A stretch of DNA of 64,000 nt from Kiritimatiellia bacterium (GTDB lineage Bacteria > Verrucomicrobiota > Kiritimatiellia > RFP12 > UBA1067). The notes under the pieces are model-generated. The model searched no databases. It worked only from the letters and a program-made list of their open reading frames with translations, and was not told where the DNA came from. The number at the start of each line of letters is the position of its first letter. The stretch's first letter is position 1. Of the stretch, positions 9,000 through 17,963 are shown piece by piece. The position numbers and the translations under genes were made by a program. The stretch lies in the NCBI GenBank assembly GCA_017454745.1, contig JAFTCL010000020.1, positions 59,247-123,246 on the forward strand, read 5' to 3'.

Positions 9000-10520
9000 A
9001 TGTTTTATGGTCGTGTAAAGGCGCTTGGGTCAATTCCCAAAATGAAAATCGGACTGTTGTTTGCAATCGCTGCCGTAGCGTTCGCTTCCATTGGGATGGC
9101 GGACGCGGACGTTTTTACGCTTGATGAGCCGATCAAGACTACGCCGTTCAAGCAGGCGGACTTCAAGTGGACGGTCACACCGCGCCATGACTACTCGAAG
9201 ACGTATGTGACCAAGCTGTTTCTTTCGCAAGCGGAGTATGACCGTGAGCATCTTGGAAGATTCAAGATGCGGGACAACGGAAAACAGACGGTGCGCATGA
9301 CGTGTGAGAAGGCGTTCGAGGCCATCAAGGGGATGGACGAAATAACCCTCGGTATTCCAAAGATTGTCTATCTCGTGGGTTGGCAGTACAATGGGCACGA
9401 CTCCAAGTATCCCGCTCTTTTCGAGGGCAACAAGGAAGTCGCGAGACCGTGCGACAAGGATCCGCTTGATAGTGTGCGGTGGTTGATGCGCGCGGCGAAG
9501 CAGTACCATACTGCGGTTAGCCTTCACATCAACCTCTTCGATGCGTATGCCGACAGCCCGCTTTTCGATGAGTACGTCCGCGCGGACGTGCTGGCGAAAG
9601 ACAAGGACGGGAAGCTCATCATCGGCGACTGGGCATATAAGGTGAACTACGCCGCCGAATTGGAAAAGGGGTTGCTTCAGAAGCGTGTTGACCGTCTTTG
9701 TAGCCTTCTTCCGATTCAAGAGTCGGGAACCATCCACGTGGACGCGTTCCACAGCAGAGTACCGTTTCCTTATGTGCGGCCTGATGGCAGGATCGCGATA
9801 AAGTTCCTCTCGCCAATCAGTCCTTGGCACGGAACCACTCTGGAACAGGATGTCGCCGCAAAGCGGAATATCGTCAAATATTTCGACTCAAAGGGCATTG
9901 ACGTGACGACAGAGGGAGCCGACATGGACGTTGGCGGCGGACACGAGGGATACTTTCCGATGTACTGGCACTACGGCAACCGGGATTACTCGTTGTCGCT
10001 TAAGGCGTCGCAGGCATGCGGCGGGGACTGCGGTGTCAAAGCGTTCGGCGATAACGTGAGTGGCGAGATGATTTTTATGAACAACCCCGATCTTGCGAAA
10101 GCGTTTAATATTTTCAAGCGGGAGTTTTGCAAGAGTGTTCTTATTTGCCAGTACCTCAACACATTCGGTCGCAAGGCGCTGATCGAGGGCAAAGACGGTA
10201 GCATCGGAGTGTTCGAACGCGGAGTGCGTACGATGTGGAAGGGCGGAAGACTGAGCGTCGCGAAGGATGGCGAGGTGCTGTGCGATGGCAGAGATCTGCT
10301 CATTCCCGCTGTGTGGCTTGGCGATGGCGCGATGGTAGCATATTCTGAAAACGGGTGCAATGATCGCAAGTGGAAGATTCCGTCGGGAACGAAACTTTCT
10401 ACCCAAGCCAAGGCTTGGACGATTGATGCTACAGGTCGCACGGTGTTCACCCGGTTCAAGATCGATGATGGCGTCGTCACCATCACGCTCATGCCGAACG
10501 AAATGGTTCTGATTAAGTGA
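9000..10520 (+). CDS. Secreted GH101-like glycoside hydrolase (endo-alpha-N-acetylgalactosaminidase family)
   Basis: 506 residues with an N-terminal signal peptide (hydrophobic core about residues 16-31, cleavage near GMADA). The start at 9000 is set by AAAGGAGG 7 bases upstream. A second in-frame Met at 9042 is an alternative start. The body is a TIM-barrel-like hydrolase: SLHINLFDAY, a candidate nucleophile in TIHVDAFHS, a candidate acid/base in DVTTEGAD, then aromatic-rich loops (YWHYGNRDY) and a C-terminal beta domain. The order His-Asn strand, H-V-D strand and T-E-G strand resembles the GH101 endo-alpha-N-acetylgalactosaminidase barrel (removes core-1 O-glycans from mucin). The match is by eye and remote, so another GH-A-like family is possible. 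The sialidase immediately downstream supports host O-glycan use. It acts in the periplasm or outside the cell. Confidence 0.55.
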   Translation: MFYGRVKALGSIPKMKIGLLFAIAAVAFASIGMADADVFTLDEPIKTTPFKQADFKWTVTPRHDYSKTYVTKLFLSQAEYDREHLGRFKMRDNGKQTVRMTCEKAFEAIKGMDEITLGIPKIVYLVGWQYNGHDSKYPALFEGNKEVARPCDKDPLDSVRWLMRAAKQYHTAVSLHINLFDAYADSPLFDEYVRADVLAKDKDGKLIIGDWAYKVNYAAELEKGLLQKRVDRLCSLLPIQESGTIHVDAFHSRVPFPYVRPDGRIAIKFLSPISPWHGTTLEQDVAAKRNIVKYFDSKGIDVTTEGADMDVGGGHEGYFPMYWHYGNRDYSLSLKASQACGGDCGVKAFGDNVSGEMIFMNNPDLAKAFNIFKREFCKSVLICQYLNTFGRKALIEGKDGSIGVFERGVRTMWKGGRLSVAKDGEVLCDGRDLLIPAVWLGDGAMVAYSENGCNDRKWKIPSGTKLSTQAKAWTIDATGRTVFTRFKIDDGVVTITLMPNEMVLIK

Positions 10521-10556
10521 CGCTCAACCGTCTGCCTGTATAGCTTTGTGTAAAGT

Positions 10557-10572
10557 ACCTGATGTCTCAGGT
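10557..10572 (+). other. Short inverted repeat in the leader of the sialidase gene
   Basis: ACCTGA-TGTC-TCAGGT is a perfect 6-bp stem with a 4-base loop, lying between the glycosidase stop and the sialidase ribosome binding site (GGAGGG, 10584-10589). It lacks a U-tract, so it is not a clear terminator. It could be an mRNA hairpin or an operator half-site pair. Confidence 0.3.
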
Positions 10573-10597
10573 CAGAAGTTCCGGGAGGGTAGGGGAG

Positions 10598-12109
10598 ATG
10601 AAACGTTTTATAATGGTTATGGCGTTGGCGATGCTGGTAGTTATGTGCAATGCGGCGGAATCGATTTTTCTGTCGGCGGGCGCGTTCCAGCTTGCGACAG
10701 GGAATCCGTCGCTGGTGTCGTGGCAGAAGGGCGCGGCAAGTCTGCCCGTGTGGTCGCTGTCTGGCGGTACGGTCGGTCAGTCCGTTGCCGCTGTAACTCC
10801 CCCTCTACCGAATGACTGCAAGGCGGTTTCGGTCGCGATTGGAATTGTAACATCGGACAACACTACCGCATCGACATTCTCGGATGTATATCGTGTTCAT
10901 CTTTCACAACTCGCTGATGGGAAGCCGGTCGGATGTGGCGAGACCGAAGGCAAACCGATTCGAACCATGTTGCCGGCCGCGCCGTTCATTTTGCGTCGGA
11001 TTGTTTTGGATACCTACTGTATCGTTGAACCTGGGTTGCCGTTGACCGTTAAGATTCAACGCCTTCCGGATGATCCGGGCGACACCTTCACTCGTCCAAC
11101 AGGACTTGTGTTTGTTACCGTAACACCGCTTGCTGCGGCCCCAACAGGGTTTATTGTCCAAGATAAGGGCGGGTACAACTCCTGGCCGATGATGCAAGCG
11201 GTTGGGGATAAGTTAGTCTGCGCCTATAGCCGTGGGAAGGGGCATAATATTTCCGAGGGGATACGTGGTGTCTATGCGCGTATGTCCGCTGATGGCGGTA
11301 AGAGTTGGACTAAGGAGGTTATCGTGGCGGACGATCCCGCGTATGGCGAGGTTACCATCGGCAAGGGATTGGACGTGGACGGTGCCATGCTGTTGTGGAT
11401 TCGCTGTTACGGCGGGCCGCAACCGCACCACGATCTCTACCGCACCGTTGACGGTGTTACCTTTACGCGCGTTGCTACGCCCACGCTTTCGCCGTTGCCG
11501 ATGCAAATCACTGATATTATCCGTGTCCCTTCGGTAGGGTTGATGGCATTGTGGTTCGCCGGCGACTATGGTGACAACATGAACGCCTCTTGGGGAGTGT
11601 TGACCAGCGCGGACAATGGGCAAACCTGGGCCCAGCGGACTGTCGAGGCGAATCTGGCGAAGCGGGATTGGCCTACTGAGCCGTCCGCCGTCTATTTGGG
11701 AAACGGGAAAATCTTGGCGATTGCCAGGACGGAATCGGGTGGTGACTCCACGGCGAGCCAATTCCAGTTGACATCGACGGACAACGGTTTGACTTGGCAG
11801 AAAGCGAAGACAAATATTCGCGATGTAATGGCTTCCACTCCGAGCCTGATTTTCGATCCCGAATCCGGTCGGCTAGCAAACTATTATTATGAGCGGGGAA
11901 GGGGAGTAATTCGCCGCCGCGTTGCCAAAGCAGCGGCAATCTTCGACCATCCGCAGGATTGGCCCCTCTCCGAAGCGGTTGGCATCGGAAGCCAAAGCCC
12001 GTGGGATTCCGGCAATGTGAACGCCACCGCGATTGGCAGAAAACACTATCTGTCATACTATTCCGGCAAGAATCCTGAAACTGCGGTCCTTGTCCTGCCA
12101 GTCGAGTGA
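10598..12109 (+). CDS. Secreted exo-alpha-sialidase (BNR/Asp-box family)
   Basis: 503 residues. The start is placed at 10598 (MKRFIMVMALAML...) because GGGAGGG precedes it and it gives a clean signal peptide ending near CNAAE. An upstream in-frame Met (10562) would precede the signal. Residues about 25-180 look like a beta-sandwich carbohydrate-binding region. The catalytic propeller follows with three Asp-boxes (SADGGKSWT, SADNGQTWA, STDNGLTWQ). Known for the family: hydrolysis of terminal sialic acid from glycoconjugates. The neighbouring GH101-like gene suggests a two-enzyme set acting on mucin O-glycans. Catalytic Arg triad and Tyr were not assigned by eye, so another BNR hydrolase specificity is possible. 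Confidence 0.75.
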   Translation: MKRFIMVMALAMLVVMCNAAESIFLSAGAFQLATGNPSLVSWQKGAASLPVWSLSGGTVGQSVAAVTPPLPNDCKAVSVAIGIVTSDNTTASTFSDVYRVHLSQLADGKPVGCGETEGKPIRTMLPAAPFILRRIVLDTYCIVEPGLPLTVKIQRLPDDPGDTFTRPTGLVFVTVTPLAAAPTGFIVQDKGGYNSWPMMQAVGDKLVCAYSRGKGHNISEGIRGVYARMSADGGKSWTKEVIVADDPAYGEVTIGKGLDVDGAMLLWIRCYGGPQPHHDLYRTVDGVTFTRVATPTLSPLPMQITDIIRVPSVGLMALWFAGDYGDNMNASWGVLTSADNGQTWAQRTVEANLAKRDWPTEPSAVYLGNGKILAIARTESGGDSTASQFQLTSTDNGLTWQKAKTNIRDVMASTPSLIFDPESGRLANYYYERGRGVIRRRVAKAAAIFDHPQDWPLSEAVGIGSQSPWDSGNVNATAIGRKHYLSYYSGKNPETAVLVLPVE

Positions 12110-12113
12110 GGAT

Positions 12114-12656
12114 TTACCGAGCCGATATTGCCAGACCGATTATCAGTAAAAGTTCGGCAATACGGAACAACGCTCCCATCCACTCCACATAAGGCAGCAA
12201 CAGCACCGCCGCTGCAAAAACTGTCCATGCCGTTATCGATACGGAGCTGGTGGCCGCCCCCGACAAAACGACCGCCACCGCCACGGCGGAGAAACCCATA
12301 ATCAGTCGTTTTGAGAAGGCGGCCAATTTTAAACGAAACATAATCCGTTCGCTGCCGACCGCTACCGTCGGTAACGGTACGGGAAGCAAAAGTAATGCCG
12401 AACCTGCGGCGCAGAGCAACCATGCGGCGGTTCCGGCGGAGTTTAGTTTGTCTGCAAAAGTGCCGGGGCAAATCCCATAACGGCATAACAACACAACAAA
12501 CACCATGCACGGCGTAAGAGAGATGATCCATTTCGCCGTTGTAAACCAAGCCGGCCGCAACAGGCGTTCGCCGCAATTGGGACACGAACGCAGCGGTAGG
12601 CTAACGGTCTGACCGCAGTTTTGGCAAACCGTGTTTACGGCGGATTTCAAAAACAT
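12114..12656 (-). CDS. Zinc-ribbon membrane protein of unknown function
   Basis: 180 residues. The N-terminus has a zinc-ribbon with two knuckles (CQNC at about 11 and CPNC at about 25), followed by four to five hydrophobic helices (WIISLTPCMVFVVLLC, AWLLCAAGSALLLL, LIMGFSAVAVAVVL, AWTVFAAAVLLLP, ELLLIIGLAI). The ATG shares one base with the stop of the upstream gene (TAATG), so it is translationally coupled to the transglutaminase-like protein and is the last gene of the dprA operon. It converges with the sialidase gene, only 4 bases apart. Zinc-ribbon membrane proteins of this build occur widely without a defined role. No function is proposed. Confidence 0.7.
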   Translation of the reverse strand: MFLKSAVNTVCQNCGQTVSLPLRSCPNCGERLLRPAWFTTAKWIISLTPCMVFVVLLCRYGICPGTFADKLNSAGTAAWLLCAAGSALLLLPVPLPTVAVGSERIMFRLKLAAFSKRLIMGFSAVAVAVVLSGAATSSVSITAWTVFAAAVLLLPYVEWMGALFRIAELLLIIGLAISAR

Positions 12657-14380
12657 TAAAACACCCACTCCATTTCTGTGAAATTCTTTGCGGATCGGAA
12701 TCGGTGCAACTCAGAACCGTCCATTTCCAGCGCGGCGAAACCGTTGAGTAATTTTACGGCAAATTGAGATTTGGAAAAACGCTGACGAAGAATCGTTGCG
12801 GCGGTAACCGCCTTTTCCCAACCGTCGCCGTGGCGGAAATTCCAAACTTCGTCCGGCTGGGCCAACCGGAACGGTTCCGGATAGATCGACTCATTCGACC
12901 ATCCGTCCAGTAGCACGAAGATTTCATCCGTTGAAAATTTTGCCGCGCCTTCGATACAAACCGGGTTGCGCTCCAGAGCCGCTTTTAAGAAGGGTCGGTA
13001 ATCGGTGCGGGACATATCGCGCCAAGCGTAGAACGCCATGTCGGCCATTAGGTTGCCTTCCCTGATGCTTTCCAAATGGGCGATAATCTCCTCGCGGGTC
13101 ATTCCGTCTTTAATCTCCAACGGTTTTTCCAAATAGACGAAACGCTTGGCGGAAACGTCCGGCAGATTGGGACGTGTCACAGCGAAACGCGCCGTGGCCG
13201 CCGCCATTTCTGTCGCCGGAATTGTTGCGCCTTGCAAATACGCTGCCAGTTCGGCAACCGCCTTCGGATCAGACAGATCCAGCGGAGCGGTGTGGAGTAC
13301 TGTCTCAAGGTCGTTCAAAACCAACCGGTCGGACGGACGGGAAGCCGCGAAAAACTCGCGGGGAATGTTTTCCAGCAACAACGGGCGGGTTTGTCCGGTG
13401 ACGAAGTACGGAGTTTCGCTTTCAAACCGGAACGCCATCTCCAGTGGGATATAGCATTCGTGCCCGCCAAAGCCGCAACGCAAGACGAAACACTCCTGAC
13501 AGCGTGAGTTTTGTCGCAGGAAATTTCCCAATAATTCAGGGGTTAGCGGAGAACAAAGAAACTCGCTGAGCTTGGCGGAAAAACTGAGGTAGGCGGATTC
13601 GGAAATGGTCGCATCCGAATAAAGCGTGTGAATCCATCCGGTGGGATGGGAAACTATGGTGACCTGTTCGTTCTCCAAGGCGCGTCTGGCCTGCCCGGAG
13701 ATTTGGGAGCCGTTGAACCACATCGCCTTGGTGACCAGACGGCGGTTGTTAATCAGGACACCGTCGGCCCAATCCACGAAATTTTGCGAATGCAACGGCG
13801 TCGCCATCAGAAAAACGTCTTCCAACGGAATCCCCGCCACCACAAACAACGCTGCGGCATACAGCGCCGCAAGGGAAACGCATTCGCCGGCTCCGGTGTT
13901 GAAGTTGTCCCGGAACCGGAAGGCGTCCATAGCCTCCACTGTTTCGGTTTTCCAGTAGGGGATTACCTCCGGGCCGTATTTGTCCAACCCGAAATGGGTG
14001 CGGATGTCTATGTCGAAATAATAAGAATCGCCGTGGTAGCCAAAGAGCGCGTTAGATTTGGCAATCACTTCCGGTGGCAAAAATCCGGAGAATCGGTCCA
14101 GTTCGCGCTGTTGCCGTGTCAATCCCCAGGTTTCGAGATCCAGATTAAAAACGTAATGATCCATGATGTACTGTTTGAGCCGCTGGATGCGCCGGTACGG
14201 CTTCAGCCGCCGGAAATTCGCAAACCAAGGATCATCAAGCCATTTCCAGATGGACGGTGCCATGATGTTGGCCAACACCAGCGAATACATTAGTTCCGGG
14301 AATACAAAAATCTCCATATCCGACAAGGTTACTGCGGCGGATTTTTGTTCATTGCCTTTGGCGTCGGGGTAACCGATCAT
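12656..14380 (-). CDS. Transglutaminase-like cysteine protease-fold protein
   Basis: 574 residues, no signal peptide. The centre matches the transglutaminase-core layout: GECVSLAALYAAALFVVAGIP carries the putative nucleophilic Cys before a hydrophobic helix, LHSQNFVDW supplies the His, and the following D-x-V-L-I-N-N strand supplies the Asp. In that fold this is the Cys-His-Asp triad. The flanking N-terminal 150 and C-terminal 300 residues are not recognised. The start at 14380 is preceded by AAGGAG. The gene begins 18 bases after the xer stop and is coupled to the zinc-ribbon membrane protein. Substrate unknown: bacterial members cleave or crosslink peptides or amidated cell-wall components. 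A catalytically inactive role is also possible. Confidence 0.55.
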   Translation of the reverse strand: MIGYPDAKGNEQKSAAVTLSDMEIFVFPELMYSLVLANIMAPSIWKWLDDPWFANFRRLKPYRRIQRLKQYIMDHYVFNLDLETWGLTRQQRELDRFSGFLPPEVIAKSNALFGYHGDSYYFDIDIRTHFGLDKYGPEVIPYWKTETVEAMDAFRFRDNFNTGAGECVSLAALYAAALFVVAGIPLEDVFLMATPLHSQNFVDWADGVLINNRRLVTKAMWFNGSQISGQARRALENEQVTIVSHPTGWIHTLYSDATISESAYLSFSAKLSEFLCSPLTPELLGNFLRQNSRCQECFVLRCGFGGHECYIPLEMAFRFESETPYFVTGQTRPLLLENIPREFFAASRPSDRLVLNDLETVLHTAPLDLSDPKAVAELAAYLQGATIPATEMAAATARFAVTRPNLPDVSAKRFVYLEKPLEIKDGMTREEIIAHLESIREGNLMADMAFYAWRDMSRTDYRPFLKAALERNPVCIEGAAKFSTDEIFVLLDGWSNESIYPEPFRLAQPDEVWNFRHGDGWEKAVTAATILRQRFSKSQFAVKLLNGFAALEMDGSELHRFRSAKNFTEMEWVF

Positions 14381-14398
14381 GATGGGTCGCTCCTTGAC

Positions 14399-15427
14399 TC
14401 AAGCGCGCGGGTGCGCGTGGTTGTATTCGTCTTGCAAATGCCGGATTGAGACGTGGGTATAAATCTGTGTTGTGGAAAGCGAGGCGTGTCCCAGCATTTC
14501 CTGCACGCTGCGCAAATCCGCCCCGGCATCAAGCAGGTGAGTGGCAAAGCTGTGGCGGATCTTGTGCGGGGTAAGATCAAGCGGAAGCCCGGCGGCGGCT
14601 AGCCACTGCTTCATTTGACGTTCAATCGAGCGGGTGGTGAGCCGAGTCCCTTTAAGGTTTAGGAACACCGGTGCGGAGTCGGTATCGCCGTTATCAATGA
14701 ACGTGGAAGTGGTTCTCAGTTTCCTCAACGCGCCTTGCGCTGGACCGCCTAGAATACATATTCTTTCTTTGTCGCCTTTGCCGATTACGCGCACCAATCC
14801 CTGTTCAAAATCGATGTCGCGCCAATTCAGCGCAGCGATTTCGCTGATCCGTGCGCCGGTACTGTACAGCACCTCGAAAATCGTGTAATCACGTTGACAG
14901 GCATAGGTCATGGTTGGATCTTTTTCTTTCAACCGCTCTAAAAATTCGAGCGGGGCGTTCAAAAGCCGATTAAGCTCTTCGACGGTCATCACTTGCGGCA
15001 GTTTCCGTCGCAGCCGAGGGCCGCGAATACCGTTAAAAGGATTCTGTTCAAGTTTACCGGTACGGATCATGAACTTGAAGAAACTGCGCAGGGCAGAAAG
15101 CTTGCGACGGGTGGAGGCTGGTTCCGGTCCGGTACGGTGATAGGCCGCTATAAACGCCCGCGCCTGATTTCGCGAAATCCCTTTCCAATCGAACGGCGGC
15201 ACGATCCCAGATGCGGCGGGCCAATGAAATTCGGCAAACTGACCGATATCCATAAGGTATGCCGCTATGGTGTGGCTTGAGTCGTGGTTTTCGTTTTGCA
15301 AAAACGCCGAAAAATCGGCCACCACCGGATCGGCGGCGATATCCGCTCGAACCGGCAGCGACTCTTCTGGGGTTTCACCGTAACGGCATTCCAGCGTCAG
15401 GTAATCGTCCTGAACGGGCATTGTCAT
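14399..15427 (-). CDS. xerC: Tyrosine recombinase, XerC/XerD family
   Basis: 342 residues. The N-terminal SAM-like core-binding domain (about 35-130; SSHTIAAYLMDIGQF) precedes the catalytic domain with the Arg of GARISEIAALNW, the HKIRHSFATHLLD box (His and Arg) and the LGHASLSTTQIYTH box (His, Tyr nucleophile). Length and motif spacing fit the chromosome-dimer-resolving Xer proteins. The sequence alone does not separate XerC from XerD, so the symbol is provisional. ATGA overlap with the topA stop and the dprA-topA-xer order seen in many bacteria support a housekeeping role at dif rather than a phage integrase. About 40 extra N-terminal residues precede the usual Xer start. Acts on DNA in the cytoplasm. 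Confidence 0.85.
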   Translation of the reverse strand: MTMPVQDDYLTLECRYGETPEESLPVRADIAADPVVADFSAFLQNENHDSSHTIAAYLMDIGQFAEFHWPAASGIVPPFDWKGISRNQARAFIAAYHRTGPEPASTRRKLSALRSFFKFMIRTGKLEQNPFNGIRGPRLRRKLPQVMTVEELNRLLNAPLEFLERLKEKDPTMTYACQRDYTIFEVLYSTGARISEIAALNWRDIDFEQGLVRVIGKGDKERICILGGPAQGALRKLRTTSTFIDNGDTDSAPVFLNLKGTRLTTRSIERQMKQWLAAAGLPLDLTPHKIRHSFATHLLDAGADLRSVQEMLGHASLSTTQIYTHVSIRHLQDEYNHAHPRA

Positions 15428-17946
15428 TCCTTGTCGGCCTGACCGTCGTTGGACTCGCCGGCCGCACCATTGAGTTGGAGTTGGACGGAATAACGGTCAA
15501 AATCCGGAATCTGGCTTTTGTACCGCGCTGCCATGCGTTTCAAGGCCGCAAGCTGTTTGGGCGACAAAACGTGTTTGCTTGCAAACTGCTTGGCGACGCT
15601 TTGGAAGAAGGTTTGGTCGTCAAAGGTGCGTTTGCCGCGAGAGACAGGCTTCTTCCACTCTTTCACCGACGACAGCAGTTTGACTACCAACGCGCTCTCG
15701 GCGCTAAGGTTGGAACTGGCGGAGGGTTTTACCTCGTCAAGCTTCAATTCTTGTCTCAGAGTATCGAAATTATCGATTTTGTCCGACAGTTCGGTTATCA
15801 CCCGGTCCAGCGCCGCCAGTTGCCTTGAGGACAGGTTGCGCCCAAGTTCGTGCTGCTGGCGCAGGGAACCGACGAACGCCGACAGGCTTTCGTTCAGCTC
15901 CAGCCCGTTCAGTGCTTTAAAGCGCAACTCGGCATCTTCGCGGCTGGGGGCGGAAATCGCCTTTGCCAATTCTTCTCCGAATCCAAGCTCGATGATACGG
16001 GTGGGGCCGTTGCGAATCTGCTCGCGATAATTTACCGCAGTACGCATCAAGGCGGCGAGCTGTTTTTCCGTAACCGGTTTCTCTCCCTTTTCCAATTGTT
16101 CACGGATTGAGGCTACGAACTTTTTGTCATCGTAAATGCGTTTTCCGCGCTTTACCGCCGGAGCCCATCTGCGCACTTCGGACAGCATCGCCAACGCGGA
16201 GTTGATTTTGTCGATGTCCGCCGGGGGTTCTTTGGCTTGTTCCAACCAGTCGGTAAACTTGCCGTAGAAATCTTCCAGCATCTTTGTCCAAACCACGTGA
16301 CCCTCTTCAACTTGGTCAAGGTTGTTTTCCATGGTCGCGGTAAAGCCGACGTCAAACAGCCGCGAAAGTTTTCCCACCAGCAAGTCATTGACCTCCAAAC
16401 CCAATTCGGTCGGGACGAGTTGGCGTTTTTCGCGAGAAGTGTACTTGCGGGCGTTGAGGGTTTCGATGATTGATGCGTAAGTCGAGGGACGTCCGACGCC
16501 GTTGTTTTCCAGCGCTTTGATTAACGATGCTTCGCTGTAGCGGGCCGGCGGCTTGGTTTCTTTACGGTCGTTCAGCCATTTTACCAACTTCAGAGCCATC
16601 CCATTTTCCAAAGGCGGGAGACGGTCGATTTCATCGCTGTCTTCATCGTCTTCACCGTCTTCGGCCTTTTTCCGGAAATCCATTGCGGTCACCTTCATGA
16701 ATCCGTCGAATTTGATTTCCGATGCCGTGACACTGAACAGATAGTCATGCTTCAGTTCGGTCTTAACGGGCTTGACATCTACCCTGCGCTGGGTAATTAC
16801 GGCATTGGCCATCTGACTGGCGACGAAACGTTTCCAGATCAGTTCGTAAAGTTTCAGCTCCTGGGCGTCGAGTTTATCCCGCATATCCGCCGGAGTGCGT
16901 TGAACATCCGTGGGACGGATTGCCTCGTGCGCTTCTTGGGCGCTTTCGCGGCTGCGGTATCGGTTGGGCTGGTCAGGATAATACTGCTTCCCGTATGTTT
17001 CGATAATGTATTTCATCGCTTCCGTCTGGGCGTCACGCGCGATGTTTACCGAATCGGTACGCATATAGGTGATTAAACCACCCTCGTACAGTTTCTGCGC
17101 GATGCTCATGGTTCGGTTCGGCGATAAACCGCAGAAACTGGATGCGGATTGCTGAAGGGTGGAGGTGATGAACGGCGGCAGGGCGTGACGCCGTATGTCA
17201 CGGTCCTTGATTTCGGCGACGCGCATCGAACTGCCGGCAAGATCGTTCAACAATGCTTTTGCCGTGTTCGATGTGCCGATTTCGGCCTTTTTACCGTCAA
17301 GCCGCGACAGTTTAACCACGAACGGGTCCAACGGCTCTGTCTCTCGCCGGACTTCCGCTCCCATCACCCAATATTCTACCGGATTGAAATTCTGGATTTC
17401 GCGTTCGCGTTCGGCCACCAGTCGCAACGCGACGGATTGTACGCGTCCGGCGCTCAACCCTTTTTGCAACCGCCGCCACAGCATCGGGCTTACCATGTAG
17501 CCGACAATACGGTCTAGCACGCGGCGCGCCTGTTGGGCGTCCACGCGGTTTTGGTTGATGTCGCTCGGATGCTCAAACGCCGCCTTTACCGCCCGCGGCG
17601 TGATTTCATTGTACTGCACGCGGCGGAATGGTTTGTCTTTCGCGGTTGGGCGGAGCGTTTCCTGCAAATGCCACGCAATCGCTTCCCCTTCGCGGTCAGG
17701 GTCGGGCGCGAGGAAAATCTCTTCGCATTCTTTGGCCGCTTTTTTAAGCTCGTTGATTACCTTGGTTTTATCTTTGGGAATTACGTATTTAGGGGCAAAT
17801 CCGTTTCCAATGTCCACCCCGATGGTTCGCTCCGGAAGATCCCGGATGTGGCCTACCGATGACTTCACCACATAAGACGAACCGAGTATCTTGCCTATGG
17901 TTTTCGCCTTGGCAGGCGATTCCACAATTACCAGTTTTTTGCCCAT
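15424..17946 (-). CDS. topA: DNA topoisomerase I (type IA) with a non-zinc repeat C-terminus
   Basis: 840 residues. The toprim domain (KKLVIVESPAKAKTIGKIL, with acidic PDPDREGEA at about 81-89) is followed by the type IA core with the active-site Tyr294 in LITYMRTDS. It relaxes negative supercoils through a 5'-phosphotyrosine intermediate. The canonical C-terminal CxxC zinc ribbons are absent. Instead residues about 600-830 contain three related segments ending in QLAALMR...REQI, QLAALDR...SDKI and QLAALKR...KSQI, each preceded by a variable Trp/charged stretch in copies 1 and 3 (RRWAPAVKRGKR, KEWKKPVSRGKR). The gene follows dprA after 17 bases and overlaps xer. Function is confident; the role of the repeats (probably DNA or protein contact) is not known. 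Confidence 0.95.
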   Translation of the reverse strand: MGKKLVIVESPAKAKTIGKILGSSYVVKSSVGHIRDLPERTIGVDIGNGFAPKYVIPKDKTKVINELKKAAKECEEIFLAPDPDREGEAIAWHLQETLRPTAKDKPFRRVQYNEITPRAVKAAFEHPSDINQNRVDAQQARRVLDRIVGYMVSPMLWRRLQKGLSAGRVQSVALRLVAEREREIQNFNPVEYWVMGAEVRRETEPLDPFVVKLSRLDGKKAEIGTSNTAKALLNDLAGSSMRVAEIKDRDIRRHALPPFITSTLQQSASSFCGLSPNRTMSIAQKLYEGGLITYMRTDSVNIARDAQTEAMKYIIETYGKQYYPDQPNRYRSRESAQEAHEAIRPTDVQRTPADMRDKLDAQELKLYELIWKRFVASQMANAVITQRRVDVKPVKTELKHDYLFSVTASEIKFDGFMKVTAMDFRKKAEDGEDDEDSDEIDRLPPLENGMALKLVKWLNDRKETKPPARYSEASLIKALENNGVGRPSTYASIIETLNARKYTSREKRQLVPTELGLEVNDLLVGKLSRLFDVGFTATMENNLDQVEEGHVVWTKMLEDFYGKFTDWLEQAKEPPADIDKINSALAMLSEVRRWAPAVKRGKRIYDDKKFVASIREQLEKGEKPVTEKQLAALMRTAVNYREQIRNGPTRIIELGFGEELAKAISAPSREDAELRFKALNGLELNESLSAFVGSLRQQHELGRNLSSRQLAALDRVITELSDKIDNFDTLRQELKLDEVKPSASSNLSAESALVVKLLSSVKEWKKPVSRGKRTFDDQTFFQSVAKQFASKHVLSPKQLAALKRMAARYKSQIPDFDRYSVQLQLNGAAGESNDGQADKE

Positions 17947-17963
17947 TCTGAATAATCCTTCCT

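Noticed and set aside
8904..9000. Upstream in-frame start (8904) for the GH101-like protein
   Set aside because: It overlaps the permease stop and promoter and would bury the signal peptide. AAAGGAGG is placed for the ATG at 9000.
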